Shown one piece after another: positions 1 to 8,411 of a DNA stretch of 64,000 nucleotides (positions within the stretch are counted from its first letter, which is position 1; each line of letters starts with the position of its first letter). The notes beneath the pieces were generated by a model. It was not told the DNA's origin. It worked only from the letters and a program-made list of their open reading frames with translations, and searched no databases. This DNA comes from Erythrobacter litoralis HTCC2594 (GTDB lineage: Bacteria > Pseudomonadota > Alphaproteobacteria > Sphingomonadales > Sphingomonadaceae), in assembly GCF_000013005.1 (NCBI RefSeq), contig NC_007722.1, positions 2,857,501 to 2,921,500 of the forward strand, written 5' to 3'. The position numbers and the translations under genes are program-made.

Positions 1-459
1 CTTGCCGGTCAGGTGGACGCGGGCGCCGTCGACTTCGACGGTCTTGGCGTCCAGGTTCACGGCGAGCTTGCCGGTGCGGATGATCGACTGGCTGTGGCCC
101 TTCGAACGGCGCACCACGGCGTGGATGCGGGCGACCAGCTCTTCGCGGTGGAACGGCTTGGTCACGTAATCGTCGGCACCGAAGCCGAACGAGCGGATCT
201 TGCTGTCCATTTCGGCAATGCCCGAAAGGATCAGGACCGGTGTCTGCACCTTGGCGACGCGCAGCTTCTTGAGCACATCGTAGCCGTGCATATCCGGCAG
301 GTTGAGGTCGAGCAGGATGATATCGTAATCATACAGCTTGCCCAGATCGAGGCCTTCCTCACCGAGGTCGGTCGAATAGACATTGAAGCCTTCGGTCGTC
401 AGCATCAGCTCGATGGCTTTTGCCGTTGTCGGCTCGTCTTCGATCAGCAGTACACGCAT
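1..459 (-). CDS. ctrA: Cell-cycle response regulator CtrA (5' part only)
   Basis: This is the master cell-cycle transcription regulator of alphaproteobacteria, an OmpR-type response regulator controlled by the CckA-ChpT relay. The gene runs off the left edge, so only 153 N-terminal residues are visible. They begin [20 protein letters not shown] and form a full receiver domain: acidic pocket E7/D8, phospho-acceptor D51 in the LLDLNLPDM motif, and the conserved lysine in [11 protein letters not shown]. The start of the winged-helix domain ([20 protein letters not shown]) follows. Near-identity to textbook CtrA in the receiver makes the call firm. The DNA-binding recognition helix lies outside the window. 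Upstream DNA carries two GANTC sites and TTAA half-sites, as expected for a methylation-gated, autoregulated gene. Confidence 0.96.
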   Translation of the reverse strand, partial: MRVLLIEDEPTTAKAIELMLTTEGFNVYSTDLGEEGLDLGKLYDYDIILLDLNLPDMHGYDVLKKLRVAKVQTPVLILSGIAEMDSKIRSFGFGADDYVTKPFHREELVARIHAVVRRSKGHSQSIIRTGKLAVNLDAKTVEVDGARVHLTGK

Positions 460-534
460 CGGGTATTCCCCCTTGCCCTTATTTGCGCCCCCGAGTGGGC
501 TCGGTAACCCCTCGTTCAGAGGTGTTGCCTTGGA

Positions 535-613
535 TTAACCACGACAGTTCTCACCAAAAAAGGTTAACAAAGCGTTTTCGACGTTAAGACTTTCTGAGTG
601 AGTCTTTCGAGTC
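535..613 (-). promoter_or_regulatory. Probable ctrA promoter region with TTAA half-sites and two GANTC sites
   Basis: The intergenic DNA upstream of ctrA holds TTAACC at 535-540, GTTAAC around 563-568 and TTAAG at 584-588. It also holds two GANTC methylation sites (GAGTC at 600-604 and 609-613) only nine bases apart. GANTC is the CcrM target, and CtrA binds TTAA-N7-TTAA or half-sites; both kinds of site control ctrA in Caulobacter. No full TTAA-N7-TTAA box was found here, so CtrA autoregulation through half-sites is inference. The rest of the gap (460-717) shows no gene. Confidence 0.5.
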
Positions 614-717
614 ACACCCGTAAAACGTCGGTTTTCAGCTGATTTGGCCAAAGCTGGGCGCAACACATTAGGCTGCAACAAGGTAACACTTGGGAGGTCG
701 CGGAACCAGAATTCCGG

Positions 718-2172
718 CTAGCCGATCGCCTGCAGCTTCTTCGCTCGCCGTCGCTGAACGGAGCTTCCGATTCCCATCGCCTCGCGGTATTTGGCCACGG
801 TACGGCGGGCAATATCGAAGCCTTCGGCCTTGAGCAGTTCCACCAGTTTGTCGTCGCTGAGGATCTTTTTCGGGTCTTCGGCATCGGTCAGCGCCTTGAT
901 CCGCGCCTTCACCGCCTCGCTGCTCGCGCCTTCGCCATCGGCACTGCCGACACCGCTGGTAAAGAAGTACTTCAATTCGAAAGTCCCGCGGTCGCAGTGG
1001 AGGTATTTGTTGCTCGTGACGCGGCTGACCGTGCTCTCGTGCATCTCGATCTCTTCGGCGATCTCGCGCAAAGTGAGCGGCCTCAATTCGCTGACGCCCT
1101 TGCGGAAGAAGCCAGCCTGCTTCTTCACGATCTCGGACGAGACGGCGAGGATGGTTTTCTGGCGCTGGTCGAGCGCCTTGATCAACCAATTGGCATCGCC
1201 GAGCTTTTCCTTGAGCCAGCTCTTGCTTGCCTTGTCGGTCGCACCGTTGCGCAATTCGAGGAAATAGCTGCGATTGACCACCAGTCGCGGCAGGGTCGCT
1301 TCGTTGAGGCGGATCTTCCAGTGGCCGTCCTCGTCGCGGCGCACGAGGATGTCGGGCACCACCGCAGCCGCTTCGCCCCCGCCGAACGCGAGGCCCGGCT
1401 TGGGGTCGTAGCTGCGCAGCTCGGTGAGCATGTCGGCGAAATCCTCGTCGTCGACATCGCACATACGCTTGAGCCGCGCGATTTCGCCCTGGGCCAGCAG
1501 GTCGAGGTTCTCGATCATGCGCTGCATGCAGGGATCGAAACGATCCGCTTCGCGGGCCTGCAGGGCAAGGCATTCCTGCAGGCTGCGCGCGCCGACGCCG
1601 GTCGGCTCGAGCGTCTGCACCAGCTCGAGCGCATCCTCGATCTCGTACAGCTCGACGCCGAGATCGACAGCGATCTCGCGCAGGTCGCCGTGCAGATAGC
1701 CCGCCTCGTCCAGCCGGTCGACCAGGTTGCGGGCGATGAACTCTTCGCGTTGGCTATAGGCGAGGGTGCCGACCTGCAGGTGGAGGTGATCTGCCAGGGT
1801 CGTCTCGCTCGAGCGGCGTTCCTCGATCGGCGTCAAATCATTCGCGTGGGATGCCGCTCCGCCCGCGCCCCACTCGCCGTCGCCGGTATCGCGATCGCGG
1901 TCGAGCGCATTGGTATTGATGTCGAGCGAGTCGTCATTGCCGAAGCTGTCGGAACTCGCCTCTTCCGGTGAGACGGGGACGTCGCCATCCGGCTCGCCCT
2001 GCTCGCGGCTTACCTCGCCCGCTTCCAGCAGCGGATTGGATTCCAGAGCGTCGCCGATGAAACTTTCGATTTCGAGATTGCTCAACGCCAGCAGCTTGAT
2101 CGCCTGCTGCAGTTGCGGCGTCATCACCAGCGACTGGGATTGGCGAAGGTCGAGGCGGGGGCCCAATGCCAC
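718..2172 (-). CDS. rpoN: RNA polymerase sigma-54 factor RpoN
   Basis: Sigma-54 directs RNA polymerase to -24/-12 promoters and needs AAA+ enhancer-binding activators. The 484-residue protein has the three usual regions. Region I is Gln/Leu-rich (LRQSQSLVMTPQLQQAIKLL). An acidic low-complexity linker follows (about residues 55-120). The C-terminal core-binding and DNA-binding part includes an HTH (LREIAEEIEMHESTVSRVTS) and ends with the RpoN box ARRTVAKYREAMGI. The start is GTG at 2172; no upstream ATG fits, and the protein begins at the expected place just before region I. lptB lies upstream on the same strand, a common alphaproteobacterial arrangement, but here a palindromic repeat separates the two genes. 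Confidence 0.97.
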   Translation of the reverse strand: MALGPRLDLRQSQSLVMTPQLQQAIKLLALSNLEIESFIGDALESNPLLEAGEVSREQGEPDGDVPVSPEEASSDSFGNDDSLDINTNALDRDRDTGDGEWGAGGAASHANDLTPIEERRSSETTLADHLHLQVGTLAYSQREEFIARNLVDRLDEAGYLHGDLREIAVDLGVELYEIEDALELVQTLEPTGVGARSLQECLALQAREADRFDPCMQRMIENLDLLAQGEIARLKRMCDVDDEDFADMLTELRSYDPKPGLAFGGGEAAAVVPDILVRRDEDGHWKIRLNEATLPRLVVNRSYFLELRNGATDKASKSWLKEKLGDANWLIKALDQRQKTILAVSSEIVKKQAGFFRKGVSELRPLTLREIAEEIEMHESTVSRVTSNKYLHCDRGTFELKYFFTSGVGSADGEGASSEAVKARIKALTDAEDPKKILSDDKLVELLKAEGFDIARRTVAKYREAMGIGSSVQRRRAKKLQAIG

Positions 2173-2189
2173 GAGCGATAAGCCCTATT

Positions 2190-2285
2190 CCGTTCGCCCT
2201 GAGCCTGTCGAAGGGCTGTCCTGCACTTCGGGTGTCGCGGCGGACAAAAAGAAGAACAGTGCTTCGACAGGCTCAGCACGAACGG
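2190..2285. repeat. Inverted pair of REP-like palindromic elements
   Basis: Two copies of a ~26-base element face each other in the lptB-rpoN gap: TTCGCCCTGAGCCTGTCGAA around 2193-2212 and its inverted partner TTCGACAGGCTCAGCACGAA at 2263-2282. A further pair of the same family sits at 8311-8392. The short core GAGCCTGTCGAAG recurs as a dispersed intergenic repeat in many sphingomonads (recalled, not searched). It may act as a transcript-end or mRNA-stabilising hairpin. Confidence 0.75.
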
Positions 2286-2307
2286 GGGTGGGGGTAAGAT
2301 GCATCGT

Positions 2308-3105
2308 TTACAGCGTGAAGCTTTCGCCCAGATACAGGCGCCGCACATTCTCGTCGGCCACCAGCTCCTGCGGAGTGCCCGCGAACAGGACCTGTCCGCC
2401 ATAGATGATGCAGGCGCGGTCGACGATTTCCAGCGTCTCGCGAACGTTATGGTCGGTGATCAGCACGCCGATGCCGCGCGTCTTCAGGTCCTTCACAAGA
2501 TCGCGGATATCGCTGATCGACAGCGGGTCGATCCCGGCGAAGGGTTCGTCGAGCAGCATGATCGAGGGCTTGGCCGCAAGCGCGCGGGCGATCTCGCACC
2601 GCCGCCGCTCGCCGCCCGACAGCGCCATGGCCGGAGCCGTCCGCAGCTTCTGCAACCCGAACTCGTCGAGCAGCCGGTCGAGCTCCTGTTCGCGCGTGTC
2701 CGCGTCGGGCTCGACCATCTCGAGAACCGACTTGATGTTCTGCTCGACCGTCATGCCGCGAAAGATGCTGGTTTCCTGCGGCAGGTAGCCGAGGCCGAGG
2801 ATCGCGCGGCGATACATGGGCAAATGCGTCACGTCCTCGCCATCCATCAGGATGCGCCCCGCATCGGGACGGACGAGGCCCATGATCGAATAGAAGCACG
2901 TGGTCTTGCCCGCACCGTTGGGGCCGAGCAGGCCGAGTACTTCGCCCTTGCCGACAGACAGCGAAATGTCGGTCAGAACCGCCCGCTTGTCGTAGCTCTT
3001 GGCGATCGACACGACTTCCAGCCCGCCCTGCGGAACCGGCGGTGCCGCGCTACGCTCCACGTCTGCGGTTGCGGCCAGGTCGCTATCGGTATCGAGCATG
3101 CTCAT
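2308..3105 (-). CDS. lptB: LPS export ABC transporter ATP-binding protein LptB
   Basis: This cytoplasmic ATPase drives the LptB2FGC complex, which extracts lipopolysaccharide from the inner membrane. The 265-residue protein has Walker A GPNGAGKTT, Q-loop LPQETSIFRGMTVEQN (typical of LptB), signature ALSGGERRRCEIARAL, Walker B IMLLDEPFAGIDP and the switch histidine in LITDHNVRETL. A ~28-residue N-terminal extension precedes the ABC fold. Two in-frame ATGs lie close together. The AGGAGG ribosome site is only two bases from the first (3105) but eight from the second (3099), so translation may start at the second. It lies upstream of rpoN on the same strand. Confidence 0.96.
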   Translation of the reverse strand: MSMLDTDSDLAATADVERSAAPPVPQGGLEVVSIAKSYDKRAVLTDISLSVGKGEVLGLLGPNGAGKTTCFYSIMGLVRPDAGRILMDGEDVTHLPMYRRAILGLGYLPQETSIFRGMTVEQNIKSVLEMVEPDADTREQELDRLLDEFGLQKLRTAPAMALSGGERRRCEIARALAAKPSIMLLDEPFAGIDPLSISDIRDLVKDLKTRGIGVLITDHNVRETLEIVDRACIIYGGQVLFAGTPQELVADENVRRLYLGESFTL

Positions 3106-3295
3106 GGCCTCCTAGTAGCAGCCGAAATCTTGCCGAAAACCCCAAGCGGCGAAATTTTGGCAGGGTTCGTGCATGGCACGGCGAGAAATGTCGCGCGGCT
3201 TTGCGAATATTGCAGATTGGTTACCCGGTCTTGATCCACGGCCTTTGGTCTGGGATAACTCGAATCGGAGAGAAACCGGGGGAGAAAGGCGCGTC

Positions 3296-3673
3296 ATGAA
3301 TAAAGCGCTGAACGGCGAGTCGCACGAAAGCCAAACCGCATCGACGCGGGATTGGCGCAAATCGATGAGCGACAATGTCGCCTACGCCTTGCTGGTCTAT
3401 ACCGGCCTGACCATTTTCGTGACGATCCAGGCGATGAAGGGCGGCGAGATGACGATCCTGCCCTATCTCGCGCTGGTCGTGTTGGTTGCAGGAATCATTC
3501 CCGCCTGCCGCGCGTTCGAGCGGCGCTGGCGCGACCTTGGCGATGAAGAGGCGCACGACATGGCCCTGGCGAGCCAGTTCCGCCGCGACCAGATCGGGCT
3601 GTGGCTGCTGGCGATCGGCCTGCCGATTGGCCTGACGTTTTTCTTCAAGCTGATTTTCGCGACAATAGCCTGA
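3296..3673 (+). CDS. Small three-helix membrane protein of unknown function
   Basis: A 125-residue protein I do not recognise. The start is the ATG at 3296, preceded by a purine-rich GGGGGAGAAAGG; the longer in-frame extension upstream lacks such a site. Residues ~1-22 are polar. Three hydrophobic segments follow: VAYALLVYTGLTIFVTIQAM, then ILPYLALVVLVAGIIPA, then a C-terminal IGLWLLAIGLPIGLTFFFKL. A charged cytoplasmic-looking loop (AFERRWRDLGDEEAHD) lies between the last two. It is divergent from lptB and sits 37 bases upstream of an MscS-type gene on the same strand, so the two may share a promoter. Confidence 0.75.
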   Translation: MNKALNGESHESQTASTRDWRKSMSDNVAYALLVYTGLTIFVTIQAMKGGEMTILPYLALVVLVAGIIPACRAFERRWRDLGDEEAHDMALASQFRRDQIGLWLLAIGLPIGLTFFFKLIFATIA

Positions 3674-3710
3674 TCCGGGAACTGGATAGGCTGATGCTCG
3701 CTATCTGAAT

Positions 3711-5114
3711 ATGCGGGCGGGCTTGGCCAATATTCTGAAATCTCTCGCGGCCACGTGGCTGCTGTTTGCTGTTGCGTCGCCAGCCCACGCTGTGCTGCCC
3801 GGCGCGCCTGAAGGCGCCGCCGAGCCCGCGTCAACCGAAACGCAGGCGATCGAGCAGAGCCAGGATGCCGGCACCGACAGCCGCATCCGCGGCCGCATCG
3901 AAGGTATTTTCGCCGAACTGCCCGCCTTTGCTGATGTCGAGGTCACGGTCAGCGACGGCGTGGTGACGCTCAGCGGAACCGTGCCGGATGAAGCCGATAT
4001 CGAGCGGGCCGAGAATATCGTCGGGCGCATCAATGGCGTCGTGACGATCGAGAACGGGCTCGAACGCGATCTGTCGGTCGATGGCGGTATCGGGGCGCTG
4101 GAGGATTTGACCGAGCGCGGCACAGGCCTGATCGAACTGGCGCCGTTGCTGCTGGCCGCGCTGATCGTGGCGGCAGCGATCGGCGCGATCGGCTATCTCA
4201 TTGCCGGCTTCGGGGCGCTCTGGCGCCGCATCGCGCCCAATGTTTTCCTCGCCGAGGTGTTGCGCACCGCGATCCGCTTCATCTTCGTCATAGCCGGGCT
4301 CGTTATCGCGCTCGACATGCTCGGCGCAGGCGCGCTTCTCGGCGCGGTGCTCGGCGGTGCGGGGGTCATCGGCCTCGCCCTGGGCTTTGCCATGCGCGAC
4401 ACGGTGGAGAATTATGTCGCTTCGCTGTTCCTGTCGCTGCGCCAGCCTTTCCGCGCCAACGATCACGTCGTGATCGACGACAAGGAAGGTCGCGTCATCC
4501 GCCTGACCAGCCGCGCCACGATTTTGATGACGCTGGAAGGCAATCACCTGCGCATTCCCAACAGCCAGGTCTTCAAGGCGATCATCCTGAATTACACGAC
4601 CAATCCGAACCGTCGGTTCGAATTCGAAATGGGGATCGACGCGGACGACGATGCCGATGCGGCGCGCGCGCTTGGCCGACAGACGCTTGGTGACTTGCCG
4701 TTCGTTCTCTCCGATCCGCCGCCGGAAGCACGCACCGAAGCCGTGGGCGATTCCAATATCGTCATCAAGTTTCTCGGCTGGGTGGACCAGCGCGAAGCCG
4801 ATTGGCACAAGGCCCGAAGCCGCGCCATCGCGGCGGTCAAGGTCGCGCTCGAAGACGGTGGCTTTGGCCTGCCCGAGCCGATCTATCGCCTGCGTTTCGA
4901 CCCGCGCACCGGACCTCTGCCTTTCGAGAATATCGAGAAGACGAAGGGGTCCGAACCGGCGCCTACGCCGCCGCCCGCCAAGGCTGCCACCGCACCGGTG
5001 GAGGAAGACGTTTCGGCGACCGACGAGATTGCGCAGATGGTCGAGAAGGAGCGCCAGGGAGAGGCCGACGACAGCGCCGATCTGCTCGATTCCTCCAAGC
5101 CTTCCGAATACTAG
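3711..5114 (+). CDS. BON-domain mechanosensitive ion channel (MscS family)
   Basis: A 467-residue membrane protein that joins two modules. A cleavable signal peptide (residues 1-27, ending SPAHA) leads into a periplasmic BON domain (about 55-115, SRIRGRIEGIFAELPAFADV then GVVTLSGTVPDEADIERAEN), a fold usually linked to lipid or envelope binding. Hydrophobic helices and an MscS core follow. The core has a Gly/Ala-rich pore helix (LGAVLGGAGVIGLALGFAMR) and the beta domain FRANDHVVIDDKEGRVI. The C-terminal ~70 residues are acidic/Pro-rich and disordered-looking. The likely role is a tension-gated channel relieving osmotic pressure. Its TAG stop overlaps the convergent ppa stop within a single CTAG. 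Confidence 0.9.
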   Translation: MRAGLANILKSLAATWLLFAVASPAHAVLPGAPEGAAEPASTETQAIEQSQDAGTDSRIRGRIEGIFAELPAFADVEVTVSDGVVTLSGTVPDEADIERAENIVGRINGVVTIENGLERDLSVDGGIGALEDLTERGTGLIELAPLLLAALIVAAAIGAIGYLIAGFGALWRRIAPNVFLAEVLRTAIRFIFVIAGLVIALDMLGAGALLGAVLGGAGVIGLALGFAMRDTVENYVASLFLSLRQPFRANDHVVIDDKEGRVIRLTSRATILMTLEGNHLRIPNSQVFKAIILNYTTNPNRRFEFEMGIDADDDADAARALGRQTLGDLPFVLSDPPPEARTEAVGDSNIVIKFLGWVDQREADWHKARSRAIAAVKVALEDGGFGLPEPIYRLRFDPRTGPLPFENIEKTKGSEPAPTPPPAKAATAPVEEDVSATDEIAQMVEKERQGEADDSADLLDSSKPSEY

Positions 5115-5641
5115 GCTTTCGCCGCGCGTTCGATCGCTTCGCGCACGATCTGCCGCGCTTCGGCCGCGTCGCCCCATTTGCCGATCCGGACCCACTTTTC
5201 GGCCTCGAGATCCTTGTAGTGGGTAAAAAAGTGCTCGATCTGCTGAAAAATGATCGACGGCAGGTCCTTGGTTTCCCCGACATCCGAATAATACGGGAAG
5301 GTCGTATCGACGGGCACGCAGATCAGCTTCTCGTCGCCGCCATGCTCGTCCTCGAGGTTGAGCACGCCGATCGGGCGTGATCGCACGACGCAGCCGGCAA
5401 TGAACGGGCTGCGCGCGATGACCAGCGCGTCGAGCGGATCGCCGTCGGGCGACAGGGTGTGCGGGATGAAGCCGTAATTGGCCGGATAGCGCATCGGCGT
5501 GTGCAGGATACGGTCGACGAACAGCGCACCGCTTGCCTTGTCGAATTCGTACTTGACCGGTTCGCCACCGGTCGGGACTTCGATGATGACGTTGAGGTCT
5601 TCGGGGGGATTGCTGCCGGTGGGGATCTTGTCGATGCGCAT
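5111..5641 (-). CDS. ppa: Inorganic pyrophosphatase
   Basis: This soluble family I pyrophosphatase splits PPi to two phosphates and pulls biosynthetic reactions forward. The 176-residue length is normal for the bacterial hexameric enzyme. The metal-binding signature DGDPLDAL is intact, as are ANYGFIPHTLS and the C-terminal KDLEAEKWVRIGKW. The ATG start at 5641 matches the family's usual N-terminus (MRIDKIPTGSNPPEDLNVII). A longer reading frame continues upstream but crosses a large inverted repeat and is not credible. The stop codon overlaps the convergent MscS stop. Confidence 0.97.
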   Translation of the reverse strand: MRIDKIPTGSNPPEDLNVIIEVPTGGEPVKYEFDKASGALFVDRILHTPMRYPANYGFIPHTLSPDGDPLDALVIARSPFIAGCVVRSRPIGVLNLEDEHGGDEKLICVPVDTTFPYYSDVGETKDLPSIIFQQIEHFFTHYKDLEAEKWVRIGKWGDAAEARQIVREAIERAAKA

Positions 5642-5688
5642 TGTTTGTCCTTCGGATGCGGTCAGGCATCCGCCTGACCTCGGTGCCG

Positions 5689-5760
5689 GCCCGTCTCCCC
5701 CTCCCAACCACCCGATGATCGTCCGATACTGTATCGGGTGGTTGGGAGGGGGAGACGGGC
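5689..5760. repeat. Perfect 28-bp inverted repeat with 16-base loop
   Basis: The left arm (5689-5716) and right arm (5733-5760) are exact reverse complements over 28 bases. The arms are strongly strand-biased: pyrimidine-rich on the left, purine-rich on the right, with CCCCCTCCCAACCACCCGAT in the left arm. The element lies in the ppa-hisS divergent gap. No T-tract follows, so it is not a classic terminator. It could be a solo miniature repeat or a cruciform-forming site. Confidence 0.9.
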
Positions 5761-5876
5761 TGGTGCCGCAAGCCTTCGCCGGATGGCGAAGGCGCACCCG
5801 ACAGACATTGCGCGCGCCCCTTAACCTCCGCCGCGCCATTGCGAAACCCCTTCCATGGTCGTAATCGCGCCGCGAA

Positions 5877-7226
5877 ATGAGCAAAAAAACTCCCCAGGCC
5901 ATTCGCGGCACGCAGGACATCTTCAGTGCCGATGCCGAGGCTTTCGCTTTCGTGGTCGAAACCTTCGAACGCGTGCGCAAGCTGTACCGCTTCCGCCGGG
6001 TCGAAATGCCGGTGTTCGAGAAAACCGAAGTCTTCAGCCGCGCGATCGGCGAGACGACGGATGTGGTGTCGAAGGAGATGTACTCCTTCGAGGATCGCGG
6101 CGGCGACAGCTTGACCCTGCGGCCCGAGTTCACCGCCGGGATTGCGCGCGCCTTCCTGACCAACGGCTGGCAACAACACGCGCCGCTGAAGGTCGCGACC
6201 CACGGCCCGCTGTTTCGATACGAGCGTCCGCAAAAGGGCCGCTATCGGCAGTTCCACCAGATCGACGCCGAAATCATCGGCGCGGCCGAGCCGCAGGCGG
6301 ACGTCGAACTCCTGGCGATGGCCGATCAGACCATCCGCGGACTGGGCATCGAGGGCGTGACGTTGCACCTCAATACGCTCGGCGATGCCGAAAGCCGCGA
6401 AGCCTGGCGCGCAGCGCTGGTCGAGTACTTCCGCGCCGTCGCCAGCGAGCTGAGTGAGGATTCGCAGGAGCGGCTGGAGAAGAACCCGCTGCGCATCCTC
6501 GACAGCAAGGATCGCCGCGACCAGCAGTTCCTTGCCGATGCACCCAGGATCGATGCCTTCCTTTCCGATACAGCGCGGGCGTTCTTCGAAAGCGTGACCA
6601 CCGGTTTGGATGCAGCAGGCGTCAAATGGCAGCGGGCAGAAAGTCTCGTGCGTGGGCTCGATTATTATCGCCACACCGCGTTCGAATTCATCCCCGATGA
6701 AGGTTCCGAGGCCGCGGGCAAGCTCGGCAGCCAGAGCACCATCCTCGGCGGCGGGCGCTACGATGGATTGATGGAGTCGCTGGGCGGTGCGCCGACGCCT
6801 GCGGTTGGTTGGGCTGCCGGGATTGAGCGGCTGGCGATGTTGGTTGGGGGAGCAGGGTTTGACCCTCCTATTGTTGTACTGGCGGAGCATGAACACCTGT
6901 TCGACACGGCGAGGCTCGTTGTGCAAGCATTGCGACTGAGTGAGATCACAGCGGAGGCCGAATTTCGTTATAGGCGGACGAACAAGGCGTTTGATAAGTT
7001 CAAGAAGACTGGAACAGACGTCTTTTTAGTTGTTGACCAAGTGGCCAATTTAAATGGCAGTCATCAGATTGATATCAGGCTATCTGGAGTGCTGCCGGAT
7101 GAAGAGGAAGAATTAAAGCTCTTGGCCAAGAGAGTTGAATTAAGCCTCCGATTGTTCTTTCCCGACCTAATACCGAAGGCTGATCCTGAGAAGCAAGCCA
7201 TCTCTTGGTATCTCTCTCGCAAATGA
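5877..7226 (+). CDS. hisS: Histidyl-tRNA synthetase with atypical C-terminal domain
   Basis: Class II synthetase charging tRNA-His, 449 residues. Residues 1-~320 are standard: RGTQDIF, motif 2 around [20 protein letters not shown], the histidine-binding loop [14 protein letters not shown], and motif 3 [10 protein letters not shown] ... [14 protein letters not shown]. From about codon 322 (base ~6840) the sequence changes. GC falls (80 of 180 bases at 7021-7200, against 38 of 60 at 6481-6540), and TTA, CTA, ATA, AGA and AGG codons appear. The protein no longer shows the usual anticodon-domain pattern (VxVxPLG ... KxxxKQxKxA ... GExE). The reading frame stays open. The stop overlaps the prfA start as ATGA. 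This may be a 3' segment brought in by recombination. Confidence 0.93.
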
Positions 7227-8290
7227 CTATCCCCGCCACCCGCCTCGACCAGATCGCCAACCGCTTCGCCGAGCTTGAAGCGCGGATGGCATCGGGCACG
7301 CTGGAAGGCGAGGAATTCGTGCAGGCGAGCCGCGACTATGCCGAGTTGGAGCCGGTCGCCAAGGTCGCCGCGGAAGTGAAGGCCATGCGCGAGGAGATCG
7401 GCGGCTTGGAGGAAATGCTCGCCGATCCCGAGATGAAGGCGATGGCGCAGGAAGAGCTCGCCGCCATTCGCGAGGCGCTTCCGGAAAAGGAACGCCAGCT
7501 CGCCATCGCCATGCTGCCGAAGGACAGCGCCGACAACAAGCCTGCGATGCTGGAAATCCGTGCCGGGACCGGCGGCGATGAAGCGGCGCTGTTTGCGGGC
7601 GATCTGTATCGCATGTACGAGCGCTTTGCTGGCGAGCAGGGCTGGAAGGTCGAACCGGTCAGCATGAACGCCTCCGAAGTCGGCGGTTTCAAGGAAATTG
7701 TCGCCAATGTCAGCGGCACCGGGGTCTTCGCCAAGCTCAAGTTCGAAAGCGGCGTTCACCGCGTCCAGCGCGTGCCCGAGACGGAGAGCGGCGGGCGCAT
7801 CCACACCAGCGCGGCGACCGTGGCGGTGCTGCCCGAACCAGACGAAGTCGATGTCCAGATCGACGACAAGGATCTGAAGATCGACATCTACCGCGCCAGC
7901 GGCGCGGGCGGCCAGCACGTCAACACCACCGACAGCGCGGTGCGCATCACGCATCTGCCGACCGGCATCGTCGTCCAGCAACAGGACGAGCGCAGCCAGC
8001 ACAAGAACAAGGCCAAGGCGATGCAGGTCCTGCGCACACGGCTCTACGACCACTTGCGCGAGCAGTCGCAGGGCGAGGAAGCCGCCGCGCGCAAGGCGAT
8101 GGTCGGCAGCGGCGATCGCTCCGAACGCATTCGCACCTATAATTTTCCGCAAGGCCGCGTGACCGATCACCGCATCGGCCTGACTCTCCACAAGCTCGAC
8201 GAGATCATTGCCGGGCCGGGGCTTGGCGAACTGGTGGGCGCGCTCATCGCCGAGGATGAAGCCAAGCGGCTGGCGGCGCTTTCGGAGTGA
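7223..8290 (+). CDS. prfA: Peptide chain release factor 1
   Basis: RF1 recognises UAA and UAG stop codons and triggers peptide release on the ribosome. The 355-residue length is typical. The codon-recognition tripeptide region reads [14 protein letters not shown] (PxT form), and the catalytic loop [20 protein letters not shown] carries the GGQ motif. The start is the ATG at 7223, which overlaps the hisS stop by four bases (ATGA), so the two are translationally coupled; an earlier in-frame codon lies inside hisS. prmC, encoding the methyltransferase for the GGQ glutamine, lies downstream on the same strand after a palindromic repeat. Codon use is GC-rich again from the first codons, unlike the hisS tail. 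Confidence 0.97.
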
Positions 8291-8310
8291 GGGAGGCGAG
8301 CGTTACGGCT

Positions 8311-8392
8311 GCGCTTCGACGGGCTCGGGGCGAACGCAGGGAGCGCCGGCGGCTCCTCTCTACGTCCGTTCGTGCTGAGCCTGTCGAAGCAC
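8311..8392. repeat. Inverted pair of REP-like palindromic elements
   Basis: In the prfA-prmC gap, one degenerate copy (GCGCTTCGACGGGCTCGGGG from 8311) faces an intact copy (TTCGTGCTGAGCCTGTCGAA at 8370-8389). This is the same family as the pair at 2190-2285 and has the same tail-to-tail geometry. It interrupts an otherwise functional prfA-prmC unit and could form a hairpin in the transcript. Confidence 0.75.
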
Positions 8393-8411
8393 AGCCACAG
8401 CGTTCGAGCCC

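Noticed and set aside
3831..6926. A 1031-codon minus-strand open frame crossing mscS, ppa and hisS
   Set aside because: It runs antisense to or in another frame of three clearly recognisable genes, has an Arg/His/Asp-rich composition typical of shadow frames in GC-rich DNA, and shows no domain.
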